In this document: in pieces, positions 1 through 8,964 of the stretch
Position numbering within the stretch: the first letter of the stretch is position 1
How the letters are laid out: each line of letters starts with the position of its first letter
Origin: Nonomuraea thailandensis
Lineage (GTDB): Bacteria; Actinomycetota; Actinomycetes; Streptosporangiales; Streptosporangiaceae
DNA: 64,000 nt
Assembly (NCBI RefSeq): GCF_024172165.1
Contig: NZ_JAMZEB010000002.1
Coordinates: 3,865,501 to 3,929,500, forward strand
Direction of reading: 5' to 3'
Translations under genes and position numbers: made by a program
Notes under the pieces: generated by a model
Told to the model about the DNA's origin: nothing
Database searches by the model: none
What the model saw: only the letters and a program-made list of their open reading frames with translations

Positions 1-78
1 AATCCGATCCAGGCACAGATCGTTTCCGCTAGAGTGATCGCCTCAGGGTGGGACGTTCACTGACCAGCGGAGGGCTTC

Positions 79-864
79 GTGCGTTCACTTCGTCTCCTCG
101 CCCCCGTAGCCGCCCTGCTCGCCTCCACGCACCTCCTCGCCGCCCCACCCGCCGCCGCTGCCCGCCCGGAATCCCTCACCCCCGTGATCGCCGCTGTCAA
201 ACGCCAGTTCGCGAGCAAGAGCGGCGTACGCTTCACCGCCAAGTCGGTGGAAAGGCTGGTCGGCATCGTCACGACCAGCACCTCCTCCGGCGCGTACCGC
301 CTCACGGCCTCGGGGGTGTCGGCCTCCGACGTCACGGAGGTCGACGAGGAAGGCCGGCGCTTCCGCTTACGCACGGTCGGCCGCGCCAGCTACACCCAGG
401 ACGACAGGTACGACCCCCTGCCCAAGGGCAAGAAGTGGCGCGCACGGGGGTACTCACCGAACTACCAGTGGAAGGACGATCTGGTCGACGGGATCAACCT
501 CGGTTTCCTGGCACTGGCCGCCGCCCAGGACCACAGCGCCACCGACGGCGGAACCGTCGAAGGCACGCCCTGCACCCTCCTGCGGGGAACGGTGACCGTC
601 GCCGGCCTCGGCACGACCCAGCCGGGCGTCAGGTTCAGCACCGAGGAAGGCGGTTTCACCGGAGGGACGATCTCGTGGCGGCTCTGGGTCGGCCCCGATC
701 GCCTGCCGAGGCGCTTCCACGCCGTGATCACCTGGGACAACGCCCCCGAGGAGAAGGACGACGGCTTCGACTACATCAAGCAGAACAAGATCTACCGGGA
801 TTGGGGAGCCGGCTTCACCATCACCCATCCGCCTGGCAAGTCCGTCGCTCCCGACAACTGGTGA
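79..864 (+). CDS. Secreted protein of unknown function (LppX/LolA-like fold possible)
   Basis: 261 aa. The GTG start follows an AGCGGAGGG ribosome binding site. The N-terminus is a clear Sec signal peptide: MRSL, an Ala/Leu-rich core, then an AAPPAAAA cleavage region near residue 28. The mature part has no Cys lipobox. It is rich in short beta-strand-like segments and resembles secreted substrate-carrier proteins that read out threonine/glycine-rich strands (for example 'GVSASDVTEVDEEGRRFRLR'). No catalytic motif is visible. It is probably exported to the cell surface. The assignment to an LppX/LolA-like fold is only an impression and the function is unknown. Confidence 0.75.
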   Translation: MRSLRLLAPVAALLASTHLLAAPPAAAARPESLTPVIAAVKRQFASKSGVRFTAKSVERLVGIVTTSTSSGAYRLTASGVSASDVTEVDEEGRRFRLRTVGRASYTQDDRYDPLPKGKKWRARGYSPNYQWKDDLVDGINLGFLALAAAQDHSATDGGTVEGTPCTLLRGTVTVAGLGTTQPGVRFSTEEGGFTGGTISWRLWVGPDRLPRRFHAVITWDNAPEEKDDGFDYIKQNKIYRDWGAGFTITHPPGKSVAPDNW

Positions 865-865
865 A

Positions 866-888
866 CCGCGCCACGCTGGACGGCGCGG
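866..888 (+). terminator. Hairpin after the secreted protein gene
   Basis: CCGCGCC (866-872) and GGCGCGG (882-888) form a perfect 7-bp stem with a 9-nt loop directly after the stop codon of the preceding gene. No U-tract follows, which is usual for actinomycete terminators. Confidence 0.4.
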
Positions 889-930
889 CCCTTGGGTGAC
901 GAAGCGGGCACCGTGACGTAACGTCGGTTC

Positions 931-1125
931 ATGGATGAGCAGCACGGGGCGATAGAGGCAGCGCTGGCACCCGTCCGGGAGGCCTTCGGCGCGCTCGACG
1001 CCGACCTGACGCTCGACGAGCTGCGCGTGGCCGTCCGCAGGCTCCACACCGCGACCGAGCAGGCCGACGACGACCTGCGCGAGATCAAGCTCGCCGACCA
1101 GCCGCGCTTCTCACCGCCGGAATGA
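931..1125 (+). CDS. Small acidic helical protein, unknown
   Basis: 64 aa, ATG start. The sequence is acidic and Ala/Leu-rich with heptad-like spacing, so a helical hairpin is likely. It has no signal peptide and no recognisable motif. It sits 3 nt before another small gene in the same direction, so the two are probably co-transcribed. I do not recognise a family. Coding is supported by the high GC3 and the tight packing with the next gene. Confidence 0.55.
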   Translation: MDEQHGAIEAALAPVREAFGALDADLTLDELRVAVRRLHTATEQADDDLREIKLADQPRFSPPE

Positions 1126-1128
1126 CGC

Positions 1129-1398
1129 ATGGGGCGCTACTTCGTGGCCCCGGGCGGGCTCCGCATCCAGCCGGTGGACGTGCTGCCCAGCAACGCGCAC
1201 TGGGTCTTCGTCCGCATGATCGCACCCGACGTGCGGCCGGGCGAGGTGTGGTACCTCGTGACCCAGGGCGGCGCCGCCGTCGGCCGGCTGCCGGGCTACT
1301 ACCAGCTGCACGAGCTGACCGACCTGCTGGAGACACTGGGGCTCACCCTCGCCGATCTCCGTGAGGCGGGTGACGACGCGGAGACCGGCACGGCGTGA
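1129..1398 (+). CDS. Small hypothetical protein
   Basis: 89 aa, ATG start 3 nt after the preceding stop, so translation is probably coupled. The N-terminal 60 residues look like a compact beta-rich domain (VWYLVTQGGAAVGRLPGYYQL), followed by a Leu-rich helix with an LTLADL segment and an acidic tail. No family is recognised. Confidence 0.6.
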   Translation: MGRYFVAPGGLRIQPVDVLPSNAHWVFVRMIAPDVRPGEVWYLVTQGGAAVGRLPGYYQLHELTDLLETLGLTLADLREAGDDAETGTA

Positions 1399-1560
1399 AC
1401 CTCCGCCCTCCTCGCGCCCGGCGCCGGCCGCAGCCGGAAGCCCGGCTACCGGGCCTGGCACCGCTCCGGTGACGGCTTCCACCTGGGCGCGGTCCGCGAT
1501 CGACGGTGTTCTCCTCATGGCCCGGCCGACGTGTTGCGCGACGGGCTCGACGCGCTGACC

Positions 1561-2031
1561 TCAGGGGCGGGTCACGAGAATGCCGTCGTCATCGCTGAAC
1601 AGCTCGGCTCCCGGCTCGAAGACGACCCCGCCGAACGTGACCGGGACGTCGCGCTCGCCGACACCCGACTTGCCGCTCTTACGCGGGTTGGAGCCCAGTG
1701 CCTTGATGCCCAGATTCAGCTCGCGCAGGGCGGCGACATCGCGTACAGCACCGTTGATGACCACCCCCTCCCAGCCGTTGGCGACGGCCAGAGCGGCGAT
1801 GACGTCGCCCATGAGCGCGGTGTGCACCGAGCCGCCGCCGTCGACCACCAGGACGCGCCCCTCACCAGGCTCGCCCAGAACGCTCTTGAGCAGCGCGTTG
1901 TCCTCATGACAGCGCACCGTGGCGATCGTCCCGGCGAAGGAGCGGCGGCCGCCGTACTGGGAGAGCTGGAGGTCGCAGGAGTCGAGCTGGTCACCGCGCT
2001 CGTCGTAGAGGTCAGCGGTCACGATGTCCAT
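1561..2031 (-). CDS. rraA: RraA family protein (HMG/CHA-type aldolase or RNase E inhibitor-like)
   Basis: 156 aa, the usual length for the RraA fold. The ATG start is preceded by GAAAGGG. Family hallmarks are visible: the Asp/Gly-rich loop VVDGGGSVHTALMGD, GWEGVVINGAVRD (conserved G-x-x-R-D that binds metal/substrate), and GVVFEPGAELFSDDDGILV near the C-terminus. In proteobacteria RraA inhibits RNase E. Many actinobacterial members are instead 4-hydroxy-4-methyl-2-oxoglutarate/oxaloacetate aldolases, and sequence alone does not decide between the two. It is a monocistronic gene. A dyad element lies about 70 bp upstream (2101-2120). Confidence 0.9.
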   Translation of the reverse strand: MDIVTADLYDERGDQLDSCDLQLSQYGGRRSFAGTIATVRCHEDNALLKSVLGEPGEGRVLVVDGGGSVHTALMGDVIAALAVANGWEGVVINGAVRDVAALRELNLGIKALGSNPRKSGKSGVGERDVPVTFGGVVFEPGAELFSDDDGILVTRP

Positions 2032-2100
2032 GGCGCGGCCCTTTCTTCCCGTGGCTGTTGTCGTTCGTGATCGTAGCGGTGCGGTCGATCCCGAAACCCA

Positions 2101-2120
2101 GCGCCTTTACATCGTAGATT
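2101..2120. repeat. Copy 1 of a 20-bp dyad element
   Basis: gcgcctttacatcgtagatt. It contains the dyad TTTAC-N3-GTAGA (TYTAC-N3-GTARA) and recurs at 6627-6646 and 12578-12597. This copy lies upstream of the rraA-like gene, where an operator role is possible. Confidence 0.6.
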
Positions 2121-2298
2121 TATAACGAGGCTTCTCACGGCAGGCCCGGCAATCCGGGCTCTCGACGTCAAGAGAAGTGCAAGTATGCGCCCCCCGCATG
2201 CCCCTCCACCTCAGATGAAGCCGGGATGAAGCGGATCTGAGGCTGCTCTCGCATTGGATGGCCCTGTTCGAGATCTCCTCATCTCTCTCGGAGCAATC

Positions 2299-2634
2299 AT
2301 GCGAATTCGGACATCCGCCTCCATGCGCTCGGCAATCGCCACCCTCTCGCTGGCCACCATGGCGGCGGTTGCGCTGCCCGCATCAGCCGCCACCGCCGAG
2401 CCGCAGCCCGCCGCGCAGTTCCAGTGCGGCTTTCACGTGGACGGCAACCTCAACGCACTGTACGGGCACTGCGATGCGCCACCTCGGACCGACATCGTCA
2501 TCAACGTCGAACTGGGCTGGGGTGGCGACAGCGGCAACTACGACAAGTGCGTCAAGCCAGGCCTCACCACGCTAGGGAAGTATCCCAGCATCTGGTACGC
2601 CAAGTACACGGGCAGGCTGTGCTCAGCCGGGTAG
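2299..2634 (+). CDS. Small secreted Cys-containing protein (DUF6355-like)
   Basis: 111 aa from the ATG at 2299, which has GGAGCAATC upstream. The frame is open further upstream to 2254, but that start lacks an RBS. The signal peptide is MRIRTSASMRSAIATLSLAT followed by ALPASAATA. The mature part is about 75 aa with four Cys (QCGFH, GHCDAP, DKCVK, RLCSAG), consistent with two disulfides. The pattern is similar to small exported DUF6355-type proteins of actinomycetes. I recall that family only loosely. Role unknown. Confidence 0.7.
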   Translation: MRIRTSASMRSAIATLSLATMAAVALPASAATAEPQPAAQFQCGFHVDGNLNALYGHCDAPPRTDIVINVELGWGGDSGNYDKCVKPGLTTLGKYPSIWYAKYTGRLCSAG

Positions 2635-2683
2635 GCGACCGAGCCGCACCCACGGGCGGCTGATCAGCGCGACCTGGCCGTAG

Positions 2684-2715
2684 CGCCCGGCGAGGTCAAG
2701 CGACCCCGCCGGGCG
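2684..2715. terminator. Bidirectional hairpin terminator between convergent genes
   Basis: CGCCCGGCG (2684-2692) pairs perfectly with CGCCGGGCG (2707-2715) across a 14-nt loop. It lies between the ends of the small secreted protein gene and the RND exporter gene, so it can serve both strands. Confidence 0.6.
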
Positions 2716-2738
2716 TTCACCACGGCGTCAGGCGACCG

Positions 2739-5700
2739 TCAGGCCGGCTGGCCGGCCAGGTTCTCCTTGCCGGCCTCCTCGCCGCTCCGCTCCCCGCCCT
2801 GCGACCCGGCCGCGTGGCGCGGCCCCCGGTCGCGCTTCCTGGTGACCACGACGTACAGCGTCGGGACCAGGACCAGGGTCAGCAGCGTCGAGGAGATCAG
2901 GCCGCCGATCACCACGATGGCCAGCGGCTGGGAGATGAACCCGCCGGAGCCGGTCACGCCCAGCGCCATCGGCGTCAGCGCGCAGATCGTGGCCACCGCC
3001 GTCATCAGGATCGGCCGGAGCCTGCGCCGGCCGCCCTCGATCACCGCCTCGACCACGCCCATGCCCTGATCGCGGTACTGGTTGATCAGGTCGATCAGCA
3101 CGATCGCGTTCGTCACCACGATGCCGATCAGCATCAGCATGCCGATCAGGGCCGGCACGCCCAGCGCCGTGTCGGTCGCCACCAGCAGGCCGATCGCGCC
3201 CGTGGCCGCGAACGGGATCGACACCAGCAGGATCACCGGCTGGATGAAGCTGCGGAACGTCGCCACCATGATCAGGAACACGATCGCGATCGCCGCCAGC
3301 ATCGCCATGCCGAGGTCGGAGAACGCGTCGGCCTGGTCCGCCGACACGCCGCCGATCTCGTACGACGCGCCCGACGTCAGCGCCAGCCCGTCGAGCTTCG
3401 TGGTCAGCTCCTGCGTCACCGCGCCGAGGTTGCCCGAGTCCTCGGCCTTGGCCGAGACCGTCGCGGAGCGCTCGCCGTCGATCCTGGTCACCTGCGTCGG
3501 CCCGGCCACCTCGCGCACGTCGGCCACCGACGACAGCTTCACCGTGCCGCCGGCCGTGGCCAGCTTCAGGTCCTCGATCGCCTTGACGTCGTCCGGCGCG
3601 TCCGCGCCGCGCAGCACCAGGTCGCTCGCGCGGCCGTCCAGCGTGATCTGGCCCAGCGGGGCGCCGCGGAAGGCCTGCGCCACCGCCTGCCCGACCTGCG
3701 CCTCCGACAGGCCGCGCTCGGCGGCCTCCTCGCGGTCGACCACGACCTCGACGCGCGGGGCGCTGGTCTCCAGGTTCGACGACAGGTCGCGCAGCCCGGA
3801 CACCTCGCCCATGGCGGTCTTCACCGCGTCGGTCGCGGTGCGCAGCGTCTCGTTGTCGGGCGCCTGCACGATCACCTCGATCGTGTCGGAGGCGAACCCG
3901 CCGCCGCTCGCGCCGCCGACGGTGACCTCGCCGACCCCCGACAGGCCGGCGACCTTGTCGCGCAGCTCCTGCTCGATCCTGGCCGTGTCGGCGTCCTCAT
4001 TCAGGGTGACCGAGTACGACGCCCGGTCGGCACCGCCGCCGGTGCCGCCCATCATGGCGTTGCCGCCGCCGACGTTCACCTGGTAGGTGTCGACGCCGTC
4101 CTGACCGGCCAGCACGTCCTCGACCTTCTTGGCCGCCTTGTCGGTGGTCGCCAGGTCCGTGCCCACCGGCATGCGCTGCGAGATCGACAGCGTGTTCTGC
4201 CCGGAGGAGTCCAGGAAGTTCGTCTGCAGCCCGCCGGCCAGCCCCATCGTGCCGATGAACACCGCCACGCCGATGAGGATCGTCACCAGCTTGAACCGCG
4301 TGGCGAAGCGCAGCACGGGCAGGTAGGCCCGCTGCAGCGGCGAGCGCAGCTCCTTGGCCTCGGCCTCGTCGCGCTGCTTGCGCGCCTCCTCCGGCGTCAG
4401 GTCGGGCGACTTGAGGAACCAGAACGCCAGCACCGGCACCACGGTCAGCGACACCACCAGCGAGGCCAGCAGCGCCACCGTCACCGTGATCGCGAACGGG
4501 CTGAACAGCTCGCCCACCATGCCGCCGACCATCGCGATCGGCGCGAACACCGCCACCGTCGTGAGCGTCGAGGCCGTGACCGCGCCCGACACCTCGCGCA
4601 CCGCCGTCAGGATGGCCTGGAGTTTCGCCTCGCCGTAGGCGAGATGCCGTTTGATGTTCTCCAGCACCACGATCGAGTCGTCCACGACCCGGCCCACGGC
4701 GATCGTCAGCGCGCCCAGCGTCAGCATGTTGAGCGAGTAGTCGCCCGCCCACAGCGCGATCAGCGCGATCACGACCGACAGCGGGATCGACACGGCCGTC
4801 ACCAGCGTCGAGCGCACCGACAGCAGGAACACCAGGATGACCAGCACCGCGAAGATCAGGCCCAGCAGGCCCTCGGTGGTCAGGCTCTCGATCGACTGCT
4901 CCACGTACGGCGCCTGGTCGAACACCACCGACACGGCCGTGTCCGAGCCGTCGCCCAGCGCCTTGGTCAGCTCGGGCAGCTTCTCGGCGACCGCGTGGGA
5001 GATCGCCACCGCGTTGCCGTCGGGCACCATCGTCACCGAGACGCCGAGGCTGGTCTTGCCGTCGGTACGGGTGATCGTCGTGGCGTCCGCCAGCCCGCGC
5101 GTGATCGTCGCGACGTCGCCCAGCTTGACGGGCTTGGGCGGCTTGGGCTGCGCCACCGGCTGCTGCGGAACCTGCGCACGCCCCTGCGCCTGCGCCTGGG
5201 CGGCCTGCGCCCGGGCCGCGGCGGCCTGCTGGGCCTGCGCCTGGGCGGCGGCCTGCTGCTGCGCGGCCGTCGGCTGAGCAGGCGTCAGGTAGAGGTTCTT
5301 CAGCTTGTCCACCGAGTCGACCCGCGAGCCGACCTGCACCGACAGCGACTTGTTGTCCGCGGTCAGCGTGCCGGCCGGGATCGGGGTCCCGTTCGCCCGC
5401 AGCACCTCGGGGATCTGCGCCGCCGACACGCCCTTCTCGGCCATCTTCTTGGCGTCGGGCTCGATCGTGACGACCTCGTCGCGGGTGCCGGTGACCTCGG
5501 CCTCCCGTACGCCTTCGACGCCCTGGATCTCGGGCACCACGATGCGGCGCAGCTTGTCGGCCATCGCCCGCTCGTCACCACCGTCGCCCACCGCCAGCAC
5601 CAGCACCGGGATGTCGTCGGTGTTGCCCGCAACCACCTGCGGGTCCACGCCGTCCGGCAGCGCCACCCTGCTGATGGCCTGCTGCATCTTGTTCAGCGAG

Positions 5701-6011
5701 GACTCGACGTCGGTGCCGTACTCGAAGGCGACCTGGATCTGTGCCAGGCCCTCCTTCGAGGTCGAGGTCATCTGCTCCATCCCGGCAAGCCCCTGGAAGG
5801 AGTCCTCGATCGGGGCGGTCACCTGATCCTCTACGATCTCAGGCGACGCACCCGGATACGACGCGATCACGAACGCGCCCGGGAACGACAACGACGGCAG
5901 CAACTGCTGCTTCAACTGCGGAATCGTGAACGCGCCGAACGCGCTGAGCACGACCGCCACCAAGATGACAAGGCTCCGGTTGACCAGGCTCAACCGAGCA
6001 AATGCGGTCAT
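2739..6011 (-). CDS. RND efflux transporter permease (AcrB/HAE1-like)
   Basis: 1090 aa inner-membrane proton-driven exporter. The start is the ATG at 6011 with GGAGGGG upstream; an in-frame codon at 6026 has no RBS. It shows the RND architecture: TM1 at about residues 12-30, a large porter loop, a central block of TM helices with GRVVDDSIVVLENI (proton-relay Asp pair), a second large loop, and a C-terminal TM block. An unusual Ala/Gln/Pro-rich insertion (about residues 245-296) interrupts the first porter loop. No adaptor or outer-membrane partner is adjacent. It is divergent from a MarR regulator gene 100 bp away, which probably controls it. Substrate unknown; drug or lipid export are both possible. 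Confidence 0.92.
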   Translation of the reverse strand: MTAFARLSLVNRSLVILVAVVLSAFGAFTIPQLKQQLLPSLSFPGAFVIASYPGASPEIVEDQVTAPIEDSFQGLAGMEQMTSTSKEGLAQIQVAFEYGTDVESSLNKMQQAISRVALPDGVDPQVVAGNTDDIPVLVLAVGDGGDERAMADKLRRIVVPEIQGVEGVREAEVTGTRDEVVTIEPDAKKMAEKGVSAAQIPEVLRANGTPIPAGTLTADNKSLSVQVGSRVDSVDKLKNLYLTPAQPTAAQQQAAAQAQAQQAAAARAQAAQAQAQGRAQVPQQPVAQPKPPKPVKLGDVATITRGLADATTITRTDGKTSLGVSVTMVPDGNAVAISHAVAEKLPELTKALGDGSDTAVSVVFDQAPYVEQSIESLTTEGLLGLIFAVLVILVFLLSVRSTLVTAVSIPLSVVIALIALWAGDYSLNMLTLGALTIAVGRVVDDSIVVLENIKRHLAYGEAKLQAILTAVREVSGAVTASTLTTVAVFAPIAMVGGMVGELFSPFAITVTVALLASLVVSLTVVPVLAFWFLKSPDLTPEEARKQRDEAEAKELRSPLQRAYLPVLRFATRFKLVTILIGVAVFIGTMGLAGGLQTNFLDSSGQNTLSISQRMPVGTDLATTDKAAKKVEDVLAGQDGVDTYQVNVGGGNAMMGGTGGGADRASYSVTLNEDADTARIEQELRDKVAGLSGVGEVTVGGASGGGFASDTIEVIVQAPDNETLRTATDAVKTAMGEVSGLRDLSSNLETSAPRVEVVVDREEAAERGLSEAQVGQAVAQAFRGAPLGQITLDGRASDLVLRGADAPDDVKAIEDLKLATAGGTVKLSSVADVREVAGPTQVTRIDGERSATVSAKAEDSGNLGAVTQELTTKLDGLALTSGASYEIGGVSADQADAFSDLGMAMLAAIAIVFLIMVATFRSFIQPVILLVSIPFAATGAIGLLVATDTALGVPALIGMLMLIGIVVTNAIVLIDLINQYRDQGMGVVEAVIEGGRRRLRPILMTAVATICALTPMALGVTGSGGFISQPLAIVVIGGLISSTLLTLVLVPTLYVVVTRKRDRGPRHAAGSQGGERSGEEAGKENLAGQPA

Positions 6012-6052
6012 AGGGTCCCCCTCCAAGAGTTCGCCCTAGACTAACACTTTGC

Positions 6053-6079
6053 CTTGCACGAATATTTAGATCACTCAAG
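6053..6079. promoter_or_regulatory. Candidate MarR operator between the divergent RND and marR-like genes
   Basis: An imperfect inverted repeat with half-sites CTTGNNNGA on each strand (CTTG at 6053-6056, CAAG at 6076-6079) around an AT-rich centre (AATATTTAGAT). It sits in the 100-bp divergent intergenic region, the standard position for MarR autoregulation. Confidence 0.4.
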
Positions 6080-6110
6080 CGTTCCTGATAACCTTCTCAG
6101 GAAGCGAGAG

Positions 6111-6602
6111 GTGAGCGTGAGCAACGAACGCGAAGACCTGATCCGCCGGATCACCGACACACAGCGAGGCCTGGCACGGCTGTTCGCTCAGCACCAATCC
6201 CCCCTGTTCAGCTCCAACCTCACCATGAGGCAGCTCAAGGTCGTCATGGTCCTGTCCATGAACGGCTCCGCCTCAGGACAGGACCTGGCCCACAATCTCG
6301 GCGTCGGTCTCGGCACCGTGACCGGCATCGTCGACCGCCTCGTCGCCCACGGCCTCGTCAGCCGTCACGAGGACCCCCATGACCGCCGCGTCCGCCGCGT
6401 CGAGCTCACCCCCGCCGGCGCCGGCCTCATCGAGGAGATCAACAACGCCGGAATCCAGCAGTACCGGCGCATCATGGAGCACCTCGACACCGAGACCCTG
6501 CGCACCCTCGAGCACGTCAGCCGGAAGATCGGTGAGGTCGCCGCCAAGCTCGCCCCGGACAGGGCTCCCGTCCCCGACGAGCTCACCCCCGACAACGGGT
6601 GA
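6111..6602 (+). CDS. MarR family transcriptional regulator
   Basis: About 163 aa. The start is GTG 6111 (AGGAAG upstream) or GTG 6117 (GAGAGG upstream); both are plausible. A winged helix-turn-helix follows the MarR layout: helix with MRQLKVVMVL, recognition region GQDLAHNLGVGLGTVTGIVDRLVAHGLV, wing SRHEDPHDRRVRRVELTPAG, then a C-terminal dimerisation helix. It is divergent from the RND exporter gene, the usual arrangement of a ligand-responsive repressor of an efflux pump. Confidence 0.88.
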   Translation: MSVSNEREDLIRRITDTQRGLARLFAQHQSPLFSSNLTMRQLKVVMVLSMNGSASGQDLAHNLGVGLGTVTGIVDRLVAHGLVSRHEDPHDRRVRRVELTPAGAGLIEEINNAGIQQYRRIMEHLDTETLRTLEHVSRKIGEVAAKLAPDRAPVPDELTPDNG

Positions 6603-6626
6603 CCCCCTCTCCGGGTTCCCGGGCCG

Positions 6627-6646
6627 GCGCCTTTACGTTGTAGATT
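6627..6646. repeat. Copy 2 of the 20-bp dyad element
   Basis: gcgcctttacgttgtagatt, with TTTAC-N3-GTAGA. It lies in the 45-bp gap between the convergent marR-like and helR genes, just after the helR stop. That is an odd place for a classical operator. Confidence 0.6.
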
Positions 6647-6647
6647 T

Positions 6648-8936
6648 CTACGCCAGGCGGGAGAGCACCGGCGGCAGGTCGCCCTCGTGCACCACCGTCA
6701 GCCGCCGCGTGGCCCGCGTCACCGCGACGTACAGATCCTGGCCGCCCAGCGGCGACTGCCCGATGATGCCGGCCGGATCCACCACCACGACCGCGTCGAA
6801 CTCCAGCCCCTTGGCCTGCCCCACCGTCAGCACCACCACCGGCGCGTCCAGGTCCCCCGCCGGGAACAGCCGCGCCACCTCCGCGTGCCGCGCGTCAGGC
6901 GTCAGCACGGCCACGCGGCCCTGCTCCTGCCCCGCCCCGATCTCCGCCAGCTCCCCCGCCACCAGCTCCGGCAGCCCGGACACCGGCGTGCGCACCGCGC
7001 GCGGCTCCGCCTCGCCCTCGCGCACCGACTCCGGCGGCTCCTGCCCCGGCGCGAACGCGCGCAGCACGTCCGCCGCGACCCGCATGATCTCCACCGGGGT
7101 GCGGTAGTTGACCAGCAGCCGCTCCTCCCGCCAGCGGCCCGCAAGGTACGGGTCCAGCACCTCGCCCCACGAGCGCGCGCCCGCCGCCGAGCCCGTCTGC
7201 GCCACGTCGCCCACCACGGTCAGCGACTTGGCCGGCACCCGCCGCATGATCATCCGCCAGGCCATCGGCGACAGCTCCTGCGCCTCGTCCACGATCACGT
7301 GCCCGTACGCCCAGCTCCGGTCGGCCGCCGCCCGGTCCGCGGTGGTCAGGCCCAGGCCCTCGTCGGCGTGCCGCCCGGCCAGCACGTCGGCCCGCTCGAA
7401 GATGCCCGACTCCGCCACGCCCGTCACGGTCAGCACCTCCCGCGCGTACAGCTCCTGCTCGGCCTGCTCCTCGCCGGCCGCCCTGGCCGCCACCCGCCGC
7501 GCCGAGTCGTCCTCGCCCAGCAGCTCGGCGGCCTCGTCCAGCAGCGGCACGTCCCCCACCGTCCACGCGGCGTCCGGCGGGCGCAGCAGCGGTCTCCAGT
7601 CGAGCCCGGGCGGCGCCGCCTGCCGCAGCGCCTCCGCGTCCGACAGCAGGCCCGCGATCATGGACTGCGGTGTCAGCTCCGGCCAGAGCCCGTCCACCGC
7701 GCGGCGCACCGCCGGCTCGCCCCACAACCGCCGCGAGGCCAGCTCCAGGTCCAGCTCGTCCAGGTCGCCCTCCAGGTCGAGCGGCTCGCTCAGCTCCGGC
7801 TCGCCCTCGATCACCAGGTCCTCGATGTGCAGCGACTCCTCCAGCGCCCGCGCCTCGGCCCTGGCCAGCTCCTTGAGCAGCTCGGTGACGTACAGCTTGC
7901 GGGCCATGTTGTGCGGCAGCCGCACCGCGCGGGCCCGCTCGCGCAGCCGTACGCACGTCTCGTGCGGCACCCGCAGCCGCAGCCCGTCCAGCTCCACCAC
8001 CAGCTCGCCCTCCGGCACGCGCCGCAGCCGCTCCAGCGCCGCGGCGACCAGCCCGGCCATCCGCGCGTCGCCCTTGACCACCGCGGTCGCCGGCTCGTCG
8101 GCCGCCGCCGCCCGCACGCCGGGGAACATCTCCCCCACCGTGGTCATCACCACCTGCGTCTCCCCCAGCGCGGGCAGCACCTGGCCGATGTAGCGCAGGA
8201 ACATCGGGTTCGGGCCGATCACCAGCACGCCGCGCCGCTCCAGCGTGTCGCGGTGGGTGTAGAGCAGGTACGCCGCGCGGTGCAGCGCCGCCACCGTCTT
8301 GCCGGTGCCGGGACCGCCCTGCACCACCAGCGCCCCCTGCAGCGAGGCCCGGATCACCCGGTCCTGCTCGGTCTGGATGGTCGCCACCACGTCGCCCATC
8401 CGGCCCGTACGGCCCCGGCGCAGCGCCGCCAGCAACGCCGCCTCGCCCACCAGCGTGCGCCGGTCGCCCTCGCTCATCCCCTCCAGGTCGAACACCTCGT
8501 CGTCGATGCCGACCACCAGGCGGTCCTTCAGATGCAGGTGGCGCCTGCGCACCAGCCCGCCCGGGTCGGTGGCCGTGGCCACGTAGAACGGCCGGGCCGC
8601 CGGCGCCCGCCAGTCGATCAGGGCCGACTCGTGCGCCTCGTCGCGCAGGCCGATCCTGCCGATGTACGTGCTGCGCCCCGCGGCGTCGTCGATGCGGCCG
8701 AAGCACAGGCCCCGCTCGACCGCGTTGAGCTGCGCCAGCCGCCGCGCCTGCTCCGAGGCCAGCACCTCGCGCTCCACCCGCGCCTGGCGGGTGACCGCGA
8801 CGCCGCCGGCGGCGTACACCTCGCGCAGGGTGCGCTGGGCGCTCTCCCTGGCGGCGTCGAGCCGCCCGTAGAGCCACGACACGGTGCGCTGCTCGGTGTC
8901 AAGGGCTTGCGCGAGACCATCTTGACGATTAGTCAT
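6648..8936 (-). CDS. helR: HelR/HelD-type RNA polymerase recycling ATPase (UvrD-like superfamily 1)
   Basis: 762 aa from the ATG at 8936. It has an N-terminal antiparallel coiled-coil arm (about 1-75), then the HelD signature YIGRIGLRDE...LIDWRAPAARPFY, Walker A QGGPGTGKT (about 206-214), a long helical clamp insertion, the Walker B region VIVDEAQELSPM, motif IV-type VNYRTPVEIM, and the C-terminal AKGLEFDAVVVVDP and YVAVTRATRRL motifs. HelD-class proteins remove stalled or rifamycin-bound RNA polymerase from DNA. The length and short arm match actinobacterial class II/HelR. Its own antibiotic link is untested. The leader can form a hairpin over the SD (8948-8960). Confidence 0.88.
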   Translation of the reverse strand: MTNRQDGLAQALDTEQRTVSWLYGRLDAARESAQRTLREVYAAGGVAVTRQARVEREVLASEQARRLAQLNAVERGLCFGRIDDAAGRSTYIGRIGLRDEAHESALIDWRAPAARPFYVATATDPGGLVRRRHLHLKDRLVVGIDDEVFDLEGMSEGDRRTLVGEAALLAALRRGRTGRMGDVVATIQTEQDRVIRASLQGALVVQGGPGTGKTVAALHRAAYLLYTHRDTLERRGVLVIGPNPMFLRYIGQVLPALGETQVVMTTVGEMFPGVRAAAADEPATAVVKGDARMAGLVAAALERLRRVPEGELVVELDGLRLRVPHETCVRLRERARAVRLPHNMARKLYVTELLKELARAEARALEESLHIEDLVIEGEPELSEPLDLEGDLDELDLELASRRLWGEPAVRRAVDGLWPELTPQSMIAGLLSDAEALRQAAPPGLDWRPLLRPPDAAWTVGDVPLLDEAAELLGEDDSARRVAARAAGEEQAEQELYAREVLTVTGVAESGIFERADVLAGRHADEGLGLTTADRAAADRSWAYGHVIVDEAQELSPMAWRMIMRRVPAKSLTVVGDVAQTGSAAGARSWGEVLDPYLAGRWREERLLVNYRTPVEIMRVAADVLRAFAPGQEPPESVREGEAEPRAVRTPVSGLPELVAGELAEIGAGQEQGRVAVLTPDARHAEVARLFPAGDLDAPVVVLTVGQAKGLEFDAVVVVDPAGIIGQSPLGGQDLYVAVTRATRRLTVVHEGDLPPVLSRLA

Positions 8937-8944
8937 TCGGTGGT

Positions 8945-8964
8945 ATACTCCTAACAGGAGGTAT
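8945..8964 (-). promoter_or_regulatory. SD-overlapping dyad in the helR leader
   Basis: CTCCT-AAC-AGGAG (8948-8960) with partial flanking symmetry (ATA/GTAT). On the helR mRNA this reads ACCUCCU-GUU-AGGAG, so the SD AGGAG can pair with an anti-SD-like CUCCU immediately upstream. It could be a DNA operator or an SD-masking hairpin. Confidence 0.4.

Noticed and set aside
2814..6044. 1076-codon plus-strand open frame opposite the RND gene
   Set aside because: Arg/His/Gln-rich nonsense composition typical of the antisense of a GC-rich gene. The minus strand has clear RND motifs.
8880..8936. Rifamycin-associated element near helR
   Set aside because: GGGCTTGCG occurs in the first codons, but I could not find the full inverted repeat expected of that element.
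6687..8954. Long plus-strand frame opposite helR
   Set aside because: His/Arg/Pro-rich shadow of the helicase gene with no domains.
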